Shown here one piece after another: positions 8,807 to 18,106 of a DNA stretch of 38,324 bases (its first letter is position 1; every line of letters starts with the position of its first letter). Source of the stretch: an uncultured Spartobacteria bacterium (lineage in GTDB: Bacteria > Verrucomicrobiota > Verrucomicrobiia > Chthoniobacterales > UBA6821); contig CAINEX010000135.1 in NCBI GenBank assembly GCA_903847935.1, forward strand, positions 1 through 38,324. Reading direction: 5' to 3'. The position numbers were made by a program, and so were the translations under genes. Under the pieces are notes generated by a model that searched no databases, had not been told where the DNA came from, and saw nothing but the letters and a program-made list of their open reading frames with translations.

Positions 8807-9625
8807 ATGAGGTGTGTGAGGGTCCTATTGGTATTGGTCATCCTGACACTTATCGTCACTGGGTGTGACAGTCGCACTCTACCCGCAGGAAGCACTTCTC
8901 CTGATACCGTTACGCTCAAACTTTCCCGGGGGGATTTTCCCGTTTTAGTTTATAATCCCAAGGGGAAACTGAAAGGAACGGTGGTGTTTGGATCTGGAGA
9001 CGGAGGGTGGAAAATCTGGGAGGAGCGAGCTTGCCGATCTCTAGCTTTAGAGGGGTGGTGTGTGATCGGTTGGGACTGCCGGGAGTATGCCTCGGATCAG
9101 TTCCCGGCCTACGACGCCGTGATACTGGGTAAAGATCTTCAAACCATGGCCTCCGCGGGCATTGGTAGCCGTACACGAGGCAACTTTCTTATCTACGGTG
9201 GATACTCGACCGGTGCCGAACAGTCCGTTGCAGGAGTTGCCTGGATTCTTTCGCAACGGGTGGTGACGGAGACCCTTCCAACTGGGTTGCTGCTCGTTGC
9301 TCCGGGACAGCGGGGGCGCTACGGAATCACTGATTCCGACCTGATCGGAATAACCCCGCAAGGGAGGGGAAGTTTCGCACTTGACTCTTTGGCGCCGGAT
9401 CTCGGGAATCTTGCTGTGGCTCAGATCCATGGCACGTTCGACCCACTTGACTCCACGGAATGGCTTGGAAGTTCAAGTTCACACCATGGCCCTCATCGGG
9501 TTTTCATGATCAATGGGGCGGGGCACTTTTTTGGAGATGCCGATGCCCGCCTGCAAGAAACCTTGCGCCAGGCGGCGGATTGGTTGTTTTCCATGCATGC
9601 CGCGATTCATTCGAAGACCTCATGA
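8807..9625 (+). CDS. AcvB/VirJ-like alpha/beta-hydrolase lipoprotein
   Basis: Lipobox 'LIVTGC'; 'VVFGSGDGGWKIWEERACRSLALEGWCVIGWDCREYA' resembles VirJ/AcvB; nucleophile-like 'GGYSTGAEQ'; C-terminal 'NGAGHFF'. Confidence 0.7.
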   Translation: MRCVRVLLVLVILTLIVTGCDSRTLPAGSTSPDTVTLKLSRGDFPVLVYNPKGKLKGTVVFGSGDGGWKIWEERACRSLALEGWCVIGWDCREYASDQFPAYDAVILGKDLQTMASAGIGSRTRGNFLIYGGYSTGAEQSVAGVAWILSQRVVTETLPTGLLLVAPGQRGRYGITDSDLIGITPQGRGSFALDSLAPDLGNLAVAQIHGTFDPLDSTEWLGSSSSHHGPHRVFMINGAGHFFGDADARLQETLRQAADWLFSMHAAIHSKTS

Positions 9626-11298
9626 GCCAACCCCGTACTCTCCTTGCTCGGCACTCGCTTGCCTGGTTGCTCCTGCTTTCCGGATTCGCCAATCTGATTG
9701 AGGCCATTATTCCGAAATCTCAAGCTGTCGCTGATTGGATGGAGCAATGGGTGCCCCTGGAGGTCTCGCAGGGAAGTCGTCTCCTTATCCTTCTCTTCGG
9801 ACTGATTCAGATGATGGTGAGTAGGGGGATCTTTCGTGGTAAGAAGACGGCGTGGGTGGTTGCGGCCACTGCCATGGGCATCACTATTTTGCTTCATTTA
9901 GGGCGTGCGTGGGACTGGCAACATGCCTCTTGGTCACTACTTCTATTCACCATCCTGCTTTTGCGGCGCGGGGATTTCACGGCCGCATCAGACGCTGCTT
10001 CTTCCCGATGGGGCTTCCTGATCGGAGGGGGTGCAATGGTGGCGTTACTGGTCTACTCCTACTCCACGGTCTGGCATTATGCTCCACAGGCGCATCTGCG
10101 CCGTGATCCTGCAGTGATTACGCGTGCCTCCGTTGGGTTGGTCTTGTTCCAGAATCTGACTTCGGAGGTTCACGAATCAAGGCGTGCCCTGAGGGCGTTT
10201 CAAGGGGTGCAACTTGCATCCGCGATCGTGATGCTTGGGACGCTCTTCCTTCTCCTGCGCCCTGTACTGGGAAGGCGTCTTCATATTGTCGCCGGTGAAC
10301 TTGAACGGGTGGCCTCTCTCGTAGCGCTCCACGGTCGTGATCCGATGGATTGCTTTGCCCTCCTCCCGGACAAGCGATGGTTCTTCCACGGCGCGTCGGA
10401 TAGTGCCGAGAGCGTTATTGCGTACGGACTCTGGAGAAACTATGCGGTGGCCTTGGCAGAACCAATCGGCCCCGAAGAACAGAGGCAGGAGGCGATGAAT
10501 GCCTTTCGGGATTTCTGTGCGCAGCAGGATTGGCGTGCAGCTTTCTATTGCTGCCATGAGAGGAACAGGAGAGGGTGGGAGCGTGCAGGGTGGTTAGGAT
10601 TTCATATTGCCGAGGATGCCCGCTTGCATCTCAGTAACTTCGAACTCAAGGGGTCGGACTTTCAAGGCCTTCGGACGTGTCTTAACCATGCCCGTAAGGT
10701 GGGGTGGACATTCTGTTGGTACGAAGGTTCGCCGGTCGATCATGGTCTGGAGGCTCAGATGCGATTACTTTCCGACGCTTGGCTTGCTTCAAAGGGAGGA
10801 ACCGAGATGGGGTTTGATCTCGGGGCGTTCTCCCTGGAAGTGATAAGAATTCACGGAAGCGGTTGTGTTCTTGATGCCGGCGGTCGTCTGTTGGCCTTCG
10901 CCACATGGCCTGCCTATGCTAGGGGGCACGGGCGATCAATCGATCTGATGCGCTCCGCCGAGGGGGTGCGCGGGGCGATGGATTTCCTGATCCTTGAAAG
11001 CATCGCTCTTTTCAAGGCGGAGGGAATCGAGGAAGTCTCCCTGGGGAATGCGCCCTTGGCCCGCGTTGCAACGGATGGGGAGAAAGCGCAGGGCGGGGAG
11101 AAAGTGGTGGATTATCTCTTTAAACACTTCAATCAGGTCTACGGATACAAACCGCTTTTCGAGTTCAAGCGGAAGTACCATCCGGACTGGCAGGGCAGGG
11201 ATCTGGTCTTTGAGAGACATGCGCACCTTCCTTCAATCTGTGCCGCCTTAATACGGCTTCATGCTCCGAAAGGACTTTTGCAAATGCTCCTCTCGTGA
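9622..11298 (+). CDS. MprF/LpiA-like membrane protein with LPG-synthase C-terminal (DUF2156) domain
   Basis: N-terminal TM helices followed by 'FFHGASDSAESVIAYGLWRNYAVALAEPIGPEE...AFYCCHERNRRGWERAGW...GRSIDLMRSAEGVRGAMDFLILESI...VYGYKPLFEFKRKYHPDW'; ATGA overlap with upstream gene. Confidence 0.82.
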   Translation: MSQPRTLLARHSLAWLLLLSGFANLIEAIIPKSQAVADWMEQWVPLEVSQGSRLLILLFGLIQMMVSRGIFRGKKTAWVVAATAMGITILLHLGRAWDWQHASWSLLLFTILLLRRGDFTAASDAASSRWGFLIGGGAMVALLVYSYSTVWHYAPQAHLRRDPAVITRASVGLVLFQNLTSEVHESRRALRAFQGVQLASAIVMLGTLFLLLRPVLGRRLHIVAGELERVASLVALHGRDPMDCFALLPDKRWFFHGASDSAESVIAYGLWRNYAVALAEPIGPEEQRQEAMNAFRDFCAQQDWRAAFYCCHERNRRGWERAGWLGFHIAEDARLHLSNFELKGSDFQGLRTCLNHARKVGWTFCWYEGSPVDHGLEAQMRLLSDAWLASKGGTEMGFDLGAFSLEVIRIHGSGCVLDAGGRLLAFATWPAYARGHGRSIDLMRSAEGVRGAMDFLILESIALFKAEGIEEVSLGNAPLARVATDGEKAQGGEKVVDYLFKHFNQVYGYKPLFEFKRKYHPDWQGRDLVFERHAHLPSICAALIRLHAPKGLLQMLLS

Positions 11299-11311
11299 TT
11301 TTCATACTCCT

Positions 11312-11767
11312 GTGATCCTCGATAATCTTACAGAAGCATCTTGTTACCATGGAGTGCACAACTCTTTACCAACGGCTTTCGCTTGGCTTGGTTCTTATGA
11401 TCCTGCCACACCGGATGGTCGTTATGAAATCGGGGGATCTGGACTGATCGCCATCGTGAACCGATACAGGACCGCTCCTGCGACCGAAAAGAAGTGGGAG
11501 ACGCACCGGATGCACGGTGATGTTCAGTTCATGGTTTCTGGATCGGAGTTGATCGGATACGCCCGGCGCGAATCACTGATAATCCGTATGCCTTATGACG
11601 AGGTGAGGGATGCTGAATTCTACGAGCCACCAGTGGGTGTCGGCTCCAGTTTTACTTTGGGAAGGGGATCCTTCGCGATCTTCTTGCCCCAAGACGGCCA
11701 TCAACCGGGTGTGATGCTCGGGAATCCGGCGGAGGTCCACAAGCTGGTGATCAAGTTTCGGCTTTGA
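11312..11767 (+). CDS. YhcH/YjgK/YiaL family (DUF386) protein
   Basis: 'KKWETHRMHGDVQFMVSGSELIGYA...GSFAIFLPQDGHQPGVMLGNPAEVHKLVIKFRL'; probable GTG start. Confidence 0.85.
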   Translation: MILDNLTEASCYHGVHNSLPTAFAWLGSYDPATPDGRYEIGGSGLIAIVNRYRTAPATEKKWETHRMHGDVQFMVSGSELIGYARRESLIIRMPYDEVRDAEFYEPPVGVGSSFTLGRGSFAIFLPQDGHQPGVMLGNPAEVHKLVIKFRL

Positions 11768-11783
11768 TCCAGCTTCCTCGATT

Positions 11784-14700
11784 CTAGGCGATCGAAAGGT
11801 GCGCGGGTGTATCCCCCAAAAGCGCATGATGCGCTTCGCGCGAGGGGTTGGCCTTCTTGGGTTTTGATACCATCAGGTAGATGGAGGGAACCACGAAGAG
11901 GGTAAAGATCGTTCCGATTACCATTCCGGAGACCAGCACAATGCCGATGCTGTTGCGCGCACCGGCCCCGGGACCGGTTGCGAGGATCAGGGGAGTATGG
12001 CCCACGACCGTTGCCGCCGTTGTCATCAGGATCGGGCGCAAACGCGTCCCCGAAGCAGCTAGGATGGCATGCCACTTGTCCAAGCCACCTTCCTGCAGGT
12101 TGTTGGCAAATTCGACAATCAGGATGCCGTTCTTGGCAACAAGGCCGACCAAGGTGATCAGGCCGACTTGGCTGTAAATATTGATCGTTGTGGCACCAAG
12201 AAAGGTGAAGACGAGGGCGCCTGAGAGGGCGAGCGGTACGGATCCGAAGAGGATGATAAAGGGGTCCCTAAAACTTTCGAACTGAGCAGCAAGAACCAAG
12301 AAGATGAGGATGAATGAGACAATCATCGTGGCGACCAGGGTGTTCCCCTCATGGCGGAGTTGGCGGGACTCGCCCGAGTAGTCGATCACAAAGCCGGGAG
12401 GCAGGATCTCCGCGGCACGCTTCTCAAGCACCTGAAGCGCTTGGTCAACCGTGATACCGGGGGGGAGAATGCCCGAAATCTTTGCCGAGTTGAGTTGCTG
12501 GAAACGGTTGATCTGGCGCGGTTCGGTACTGGATTTGAGCGTGGCGAAGGTGGAGAGTTGGACGAGTGAGTTGTCGGGCCCGCTGACATAAAGTTTACCC
12601 AGCGCCTCAGGATCAAGCCGGCTCTCCCGTTTGAGTTGGGGAATGACCTTATAACTACGTCCTTGGATGCTGAAACGGTTGACATAGTTTCCACCCAGGA
12701 GGGTGCCAAGATCCGATCCTACTTTCTGCAGGTCTAGTCCCAGAGCGGCCACCTTGTTGCGGTCAAAGGTGATTTCAACCTGTGGTTGATCGTATTTGAG
12801 ATCGGTGTCTGCAAAGATGAAGATGCCGCTAGCAAAGGCGGCCTTCACCAAGTTGTTGGCAACTTCCAAGAGTTGGATCGGTTCTACGGTGGAGGAGATC
12901 ACGAATTCGACCGGAAAATTACTTCCTCCGGGAAGGGCTGGTGGGGTCGTTGCTATGATCCTCAATCCCGGAATTTCAGAGAATTTGCCACTCATGATCT
13001 TGGCAAGCTGATCACAACTCCGCTTTCTCTCGTTCCAAGGCTTGGTTCGTATGCCGCCGAAGCCGCTGCTCGGATAGGAGAATTGGAAAGTGTGGCCTGT
13101 TTCCGGTAGCGAGGCCATGGCGTTGTAGACCAGATCAGCATAGAGAACGGTCTGATCAATCGTGGAGAAAGGGGAGGTCTGGACGATACAATACACAATG
13201 CCTTGGTCCTCTTTGGGTGATAGCTCCTTGGGAGATAATAGATAAAGAACCGGAAGAATAAGGATCCAGAGGCCCGCCACGGAAATTACGGCCCATCGGT
13301 TGCGCAACATTGATCCAAGAAGCGAGACATACCCATTCTGAATTGTCGTGAAGCGACGGTTCACCCAGCCGGCATACCCCTTTTGATCGTCCCCCCGACG
13401 AAGAAGACGCGAGGACATCATCGGCGAAAGGGTTAAGGCGACAATACCCGAGATAATGACGGCTCCAGCTAGAGTGAATGCAAATTCACGGAAAAGTGCC
13501 CCCGTGAGCCCGCCTTGGAGCCCGATTGGTGTGTAGACCGCCGCAAGGGTGATCGTCATTGCAATGATCGGTCCAAGAAGTTCTCGGCCGCTTGCGAGGG
13601 CCGCTTTAATGGGAGACATCCCTTCGTGAAGATGACGCTCAACGTTCTCCACGACCACGATTGCATCGTCAACCACAAGACCGACCGCGAGCACCACGGC
13701 CAGAAGGGTCAGGAGGTTAATCGTGAAACCGAGGATCGCCATGATGAAAGCAGCGCCGATGAGTGAGATCGGGATGGCGATAACTGGAATCAAGACGGAA
13801 CGTGCGGAGCCCAGAAATAGAAAGATCACCAGCACCACGATTCCAAGGGTCTCGGAGAGCGTCTTAAAAACCTCACTGATTGCGTCACGGATGAAATCAG
13901 TGGAGTCATAAGGGACCACAAGCGACATCCCGGGTGGAAGGAGCTTACGAAGTTCAGGGATTTGCTTGTTCACCATCGAGCAGACATCCAGGGTATTCGC
14001 CGTTGGAAGGCACCAGATGCCGATGAACTTGGCGGTCTTCCCATCGAATCGAATATTTGAGTCGTAGTCTTCGGCCCCCAGTTCCACATCAGCCACATCC
14101 CTGAGTCTCACGAGAACCCCCCCCTTCTGCTTCACCACTAGCTCCTTGAATTCATCGGAGGTTTTCAGGTTGGTGTTTGCAATCAGGTTAATGGAGGTCA
14201 TGGAGCCCTTTGTCTTGCCGACGGCCGCAAGATAGTTGTTTGCCTGCAGCGCACGGCTCACGTCAGTTGCTGAGACGCCAAGGGCGGCAAGGCGCTCAGC
14301 CTTCAGCCAGATGCGCATTGCATAGACACGTCCACCGAGGATATCGGCACGCTGGATTCCGGGGATTGCGGTAAGTTTTGGCTGGATGACACGAGTCAGG
14401 AAATCAGTGATCTGATTGTCCTGCATGTCGGGTGCTGAAAAGCCGAGATACATCGCAGCGCGGAGTTCGTCGGCATTCTGCAGTGCGATAATAGGGCTTT
14501 CCGCTTCGGGCGGGAGGTCATTACGGACTTGGGCGAGCTTCGCCTGAATCTGGGTCAAGGCGATGTTCGGGTCGTAATTGAGCTTCAGGTGTACCGTGAT
14601 GGTGCTGACACCCTGCGAGCTTGCGCTTTCGATATAGTCAATCCCCTCAGCTGCCGCAATCACTCGTTCAAGCGGGGTGGTGATGTAGCCTCGTACCAGG

Positions 14701-14870
14701 TCGGCATTGGCGCCTACATAGTTCGTCGTCACCTGAATGACGGCGATGTCACTACGGGGGTATTGACGGATATTCAGCGTTCTTACGGCCTGAAAGCCTG
14801 CAAGCAGGATCACCATATTAACCACCAGCGCTAGAACGGGGCGCTTGATGAAGAGATCGGTTATTTTCAT
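11784..14870 (-). CDS. RND (HAE1/AcrB-like) multidrug efflux permease
   Basis: 1028 aa; 'MKITDLFIKRPVLALVVNMVILLAG', 'GLVVDDAIVVVENVERHL', 'VGLVAKNGILIVEFANNLQ'. Confidence 0.95.
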   Translation of the reverse strand: MKITDLFIKRPVLALVVNMVILLAGFQAVRTLNIRQYPRSDIAVIQVTTNYVGANADLVRGYITTPLERVIAAAEGIDYIESASSQGVSTITVHLKLNYDPNIALTQIQAKLAQVRNDLPPEAESPIIALQNADELRAAMYLGFSAPDMQDNQITDFLTRVIQPKLTAIPGIQRADILGGRVYAMRIWLKAERLAALGVSATDVSRALQANNYLAAVGKTKGSMTSINLIANTNLKTSDEFKELVVKQKGGVLVRLRDVADVELGAEDYDSNIRFDGKTAKFIGIWCLPTANTLDVCSMVNKQIPELRKLLPPGMSLVVPYDSTDFIRDAISEVFKTLSETLGIVVLVIFLFLGSARSVLIPVIAIPISLIGAAFIMAILGFTINLLTLLAVVLAVGLVVDDAIVVVENVERHLHEGMSPIKAALASGRELLGPIIAMTITLAAVYTPIGLQGGLTGALFREFAFTLAGAVIISGIVALTLSPMMSSRLLRRGDDQKGYAGWVNRRFTTIQNGYVSLLGSMLRNRWAVISVAGLWILILPVLYLLSPKELSPKEDQGIVYCIVQTSPFSTIDQTVLYADLVYNAMASLPETGHTFQFSYPSSGFGGIRTKPWNERKRSCDQLAKIMSGKFSEIPGLRIIATTPPALPGGSNFPVEFVISSTVEPIQLLEVANNLVKAAFASGIFIFADTDLKYDQPQVEITFDRNKVAALGLDLQKVGSDLGTLLGGNYVNRFSIQGRSYKVIPQLKRESRLDPEALGKLYVSGPDNSLVQLSTFATLKSSTEPRQINRFQQLNSAKISGILPPGITVDQALQVLEKRAAEILPPGFVIDYSGESRQLRHEGNTLVATMIVSFILIFLVLAAQFESFRDPFIILFGSVPLALSGALVFTFLGATTINIYSQVGLITLVGLVAKNGILIVEFANNLQEGGLDKWHAILAASGTRLRPILMTTAATVVGHTPLILATGPGAGARNSIGIVLVSGMVIGTIFTLFVVPSIYLMVSKPKKANPSREAHHALLGDTPAHLSIA

Positions 14871-14893
14871 GAAATGCTCTAGCGGCAGAAGTT

Positions 14894-16111
14894 CTAACTG
14901 TCGGTCGGCTTTGGCGCAGGATTGTTGCCGGGGTGGACGCTATTGTTGATCTTGACCGCGCCTCCCTGTCTAAGTTTGAAAATTCCTGATGTGGCGATCT
15001 GGTCGCCGGGCTTGAGGCCTTTCAAAACAGCCACCTGATCACCACGCGTTTTTCCGAGAGTTACTTGCTGCTCCCGCACGCCGAGGTATTCCTTACCGTC
15101 GGGATCCTTCATTGTCTCGAGGACGAAGAGTGAATTTCCATAAGGCGCGTACTGGAGAGCTGTCGAAGGGACCATGATGTTTTTTTGACGATCCGGAAGG
15201 ACGACCTGTATGCCTGCGAACATTCCGGAGCGAAGAATGTGATCCGGGTTCTTCACGGTGGCCTGGACTTGAATGTTGCGTGTCGATGTATCGACGGCTG
15301 AATTGATGGCCGTGATCGTTCCCGAGAAGATGCGGTCAGGGAATCCATCCGCCTGAACATGGACGGGTTGCCCAACAGAGAGTTGAGCAAGGTTCTGCTG
15401 GGGGAGTGCAAAGTTTACATAAATGGGGTCAAGTGATTCGAGTTGCACGATGGGATCACCGCTTTTGAGGTACTGGCCGGCATTCACCTGTCGTATTCCG
15501 AGATCTCCGGAAAACGGGGCCCTGATCGTTTTGCGGTCGATGGTTGCTTGTGTCTCCTCAACCGATGCCAAGGCTGCATCGTACTGGCTCTTGGCCTCAT
15601 CATAAGCGGATTGTGCAATCACTCGTTTCTGGCTGAGATCCTTGGCCCGGTCGAGATTTTGAAGCGCAAGTTCAAGCTTTGCCTTGGCTGTGCGCAACTG
15701 TGCCTCCTCTTGGCGGGTGTCGAGTTGAACGAGAAGTTGACCATTGGTGGCATGAGATCCTGATACGAAGCTAATCACCGTGAGGGTGCCGGGGAGGTCC
15801 GCGCTGAGCATGACTCCCTGAGGTGAAGAGATGGAGCCGACGGCCTCCAGTACAGGCGAGATTGTTTCTTCTGAGGCGATGACAGTGGTTACTGCATCGG
15901 GTGGCATTTTAAAGGCTTTGCCCATGGCGATGGCTTGCGAGATCTGAACGGCCTTCCAAACGCCGAGAGCTACTATCAGGAGAATCATTGCGGAGAGTGC
16001 ACTCACGAGCACTAGCTTGGGATGCTTTGGAGGTGACTCTTCCTCCTTGAGGTAGAGCACTCCTGAAGGGATGGTCTCGGATTGGTGAAGTGGGGTGATT
16101 TCGTCGCTCAT
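14894..16111 (-). CDS. RND efflux periplasmic adaptor (MFP) subunit
   Basis: 'SADLPGTLTVISFVSGSHATNGQLLVQLDTRQEEAQL...IRAPFSGDLGIRQVNAGQYLKSGDPIVQLESLDPIYVNFALPQ' lipoyl/barrel-sandwich signature. Confidence 0.93.
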   Translation of the reverse strand: MSDEITPLHQSETIPSGVLYLKEEESPPKHPKLVLVSALSAMILLIVALGVWKAVQISQAIAMGKAFKMPPDAVTTVIASEETISPVLEAVGSISSPQGVMLSADLPGTLTVISFVSGSHATNGQLLVQLDTRQEEAQLRTAKAKLELALQNLDRAKDLSQKRVIAQSAYDEAKSQYDAALASVEETQATIDRKTIRAPFSGDLGIRQVNAGQYLKSGDPIVQLESLDPIYVNFALPQQNLAQLSVGQPVHVQADGFPDRIFSGTITAINSAVDTSTRNIQVQATVKNPDHILRSGMFAGIQVVLPDRQKNIMVPSTALQYAPYGNSLFVLETMKDPDGKEYLGVREQQVTLGKTRGDQVAVLKGLKPGDQIATSGIFKLRQGGAVKINNSVHPGNNPAPKPTDS

Positions 16112-16461
16112 AAGTTAAAATGGAAAGGATCTGCAGAAGTTGCAGGTCTCTAATCCTTAATGCCATTAACGAAAAAAGACCACATGAAAACTAGTTTGAA
16201 TCTGCGACCAATTGCCGGTGCCTGAAGATTTATGTCAGGGGGAGGCGTCAATACATTGCTTGGCAGACTTTTCTATCAAACCCACATTTGGCCTTAACTG
16301 AACGATCTCTTTCTGACGGGAGGATTTATTTCACGGTTGGGAGAATCCTATTTGAAGGAGATATCGCTAGGAAATGAAAGTGGCAAAAAATATGAGTTGA
16401 AAAGCAGTCTGCTAAAAAACGTCCACTAGAATCATCTACAAAATGGACTAAACTAATTGAC

Positions 16462-16493
16462 ATATTTATGTTTATACATAAAATCATAAATAT
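16462..16493 (+). promoter_or_regulatory. Putative autoregulatory operator of the downstream vapBC-like operon
   Basis: Perfect inverted repeat ATATTTATG (16462-16470) ... CATAAATAT (16485-16493), plus an inner TTTATG-TTTATA-CATAAA (16465-16482), touching the antitoxin ATG. Confidence 0.5.
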
Positions 16494-16716
16494 GAGAACA
16501 ACTTTAGACCTTCCAGATGAACTACTTACGGAAATAAAGATTCTAGCCGCCCAGGAGAGGGTTACCCTAAAAGATCTCGTTCACGAGATTCTTAGAATGG
16601 GTTTACGTGCACGCCAGGTACCAAATAGGGTCTGGTCGCCCCCCGCTACCTACAGGTCATCGTTGAAGATCAGTAGGTCTCTTCTTTCACAAATGAGAAA
16701 GGAGGGGAGGGCATGA
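16492..16716 (+). CDS. VapB-like RHH antitoxin
   Basis: 'MRTTLDLPDELLTEIKILAAQERVTLKDLVHEILRMGL' typical RHH antitoxin; ATGA overlap with PIN gene. Confidence 0.85.
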   Translation: MRTTLDLPDELLTEIKILAAQERVTLKDLVHEILRMGLRARQVPNRVWSPPATYRSSLKISRSLLSQMRKEGRA

Positions 16717-17120
16717 TTGTTGTTGATTCAACGATTATAACGTTCCTCTTTCTCGAGGGAGAGTTGACAGAGTTGGTGAAGGAATTGCACCGCATTGATT
16801 CGGAATGGATCACTCCTCCGATTCTTAATCATGAGATGTTGAATATTTTGGCCGTTGTGGGGATAGAAGACCAAGCGATTGCTCCGATGGAACAAATCTG
16901 GCGAGACATGCGGGCACTGCTCGGTTCCCGTCAGCAAGTGCCGGATCCCTTGAGATCATTGCATCTAGCGATTGAGTTGGAAGTCTCGGGTTACGAGGCG
17001 CAGTACGTTGCCCTGGCTCAGCAACTCGATATTCCCCTCGTCACCGAAGAGCAAAGACTTTTGAAACATTTACCTGATCTCTGTCTATCAATCGAAGAAG
17101 CGTTAAAGTTGAATTTTTAA
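16713..17120 (+). CDS. PIN-domain (VapC-like) ribonuclease toxin
   Basis: 'MIVVDSTIITFLFLEGE...NHEMLNILAVVG...YEAQYVALAQQLDIPLVTEEQRLLKHLP'. Confidence 0.85.
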   Translation: MIVVDSTIITFLFLEGELTELVKELHRIDSEWITPPILNHEMLNILAVVGIEDQAIAPMEQIWRDMRALLGSRQQVPDPLRSLHLAIELEVSGYEAQYVALAQQLDIPLVTEEQRLLKHLPDLCLSIEEALKLNF

Positions 17121-17205
17121 CAACCAACCCAGGACGAATGTTTTAATTCGACCAGCGTTCAGTGCATCCGCTTAAGCGCACATTGGTTTTTAGTAGAGAT
17201 ATTCC

Positions 17206-17922
17206 CTACCTGCGTTGGCGTGAGGAACGTGATGCCCTCTGCACACCGGGATCGGGTTTTGATAAACGATCCGCAGGACCCGACCACATGCGAAATCCTC
17301 CTTCAAAGGCATTGGCATTGTCTCCGGCGATGCAGGCGGGTGGAAGTTTTTTAAGTAGTTTTGAGTTGCCGCCTCCAAGGACGACATAATCTGGCAGAAT
17401 GGCCGCAGTGAGTAGCTCCACTGTTTCAAAAACATGCTTTTTCCAACTTGCCTTGCCTTTTTTTTCAAGGGATCGGTTGCCGACATAATCCTCGAAAGTT
17501 TTCTTCTTGTAGGGAAGATGGCCCAACTCAAGAGGAAGAAGTGCCTGATCGGTCACAACGGCACTCCCTAGTCCCGTACCAAACCCCAAAAACAGCATCT
17601 TTCCCCCCTTGTAACTGCCAAGCGCCTGCATTGCTGCATCATTGATCATCTTGACAGGGCAACGGAAGGCTTTCTCGTAGTCAAAATCGACCCATCCTAC
17701 GCCGAGGTTGAATGGTTCCGCCACAGGAAGATTGTTGTGAACTGGGGCGGGAAATCCTATCGAGATCACATCGTACATCCATCCCTTGGCCAAGATCTCA
17801 ACGTCCTTAACGAGTTGCTCTGGCGTGAAGCCATGACCGGAAGGTGTTTTGCGGGACTCTTTTTCACCACTCAGGAGAATCTTGACGTGGGTGCCGCCGA
17901 TATCGATGGAGAGTACTTTCAT
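17206..17922 (-). CDS. ROK-family / polyphosphate-glucokinase-like sugar kinase
   Basis: 'MKVLSIDIGGTHVKILLSGE...INDAAMQALGSYKGGKMLFLGFGTGLGSAVVTDQALLPLELGHLPYKK...DYVVLGGGNSKLLKKLPPACIAGDNANAFEGGFRMW'. Confidence 0.85.
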   Translation of the reverse strand: MKVLSIDIGGTHVKILLSGEKESRKTPSGHGFTPEQLVKDVEILAKGWMYDVISIGFPAPVHNNLPVAEPFNLGVGWVDFDYEKAFRCPVKMINDAAMQALGSYKGGKMLFLGFGTGLGSAVVTDQALLPLELGHLPYKKKTFEDYVGNRSLEKKGKASWKKHVFETVELLTAAILPDYVVLGGGNSKLLKKLPPACIAGDNANAFEGGFRMWSGPADRLSKPDPGVQRASRSSRQRR

Positions 17923-18106
17923 GGGTTGGATGGATTGTGTTTCTTGGGATGGAGGTGGTTGACTAGCTGTGACGGAAGTAGGCAGACTGGTCAAGTGGGC
18001 TTCTCGATTGATTGGACACGATTTGGATTTCTCATTCATTAAAACCCGAATGGGGTGATCCGTTGACAATTCTCCACTCGAATCTACGCTCTACGCCTCA
18101 CAGACC

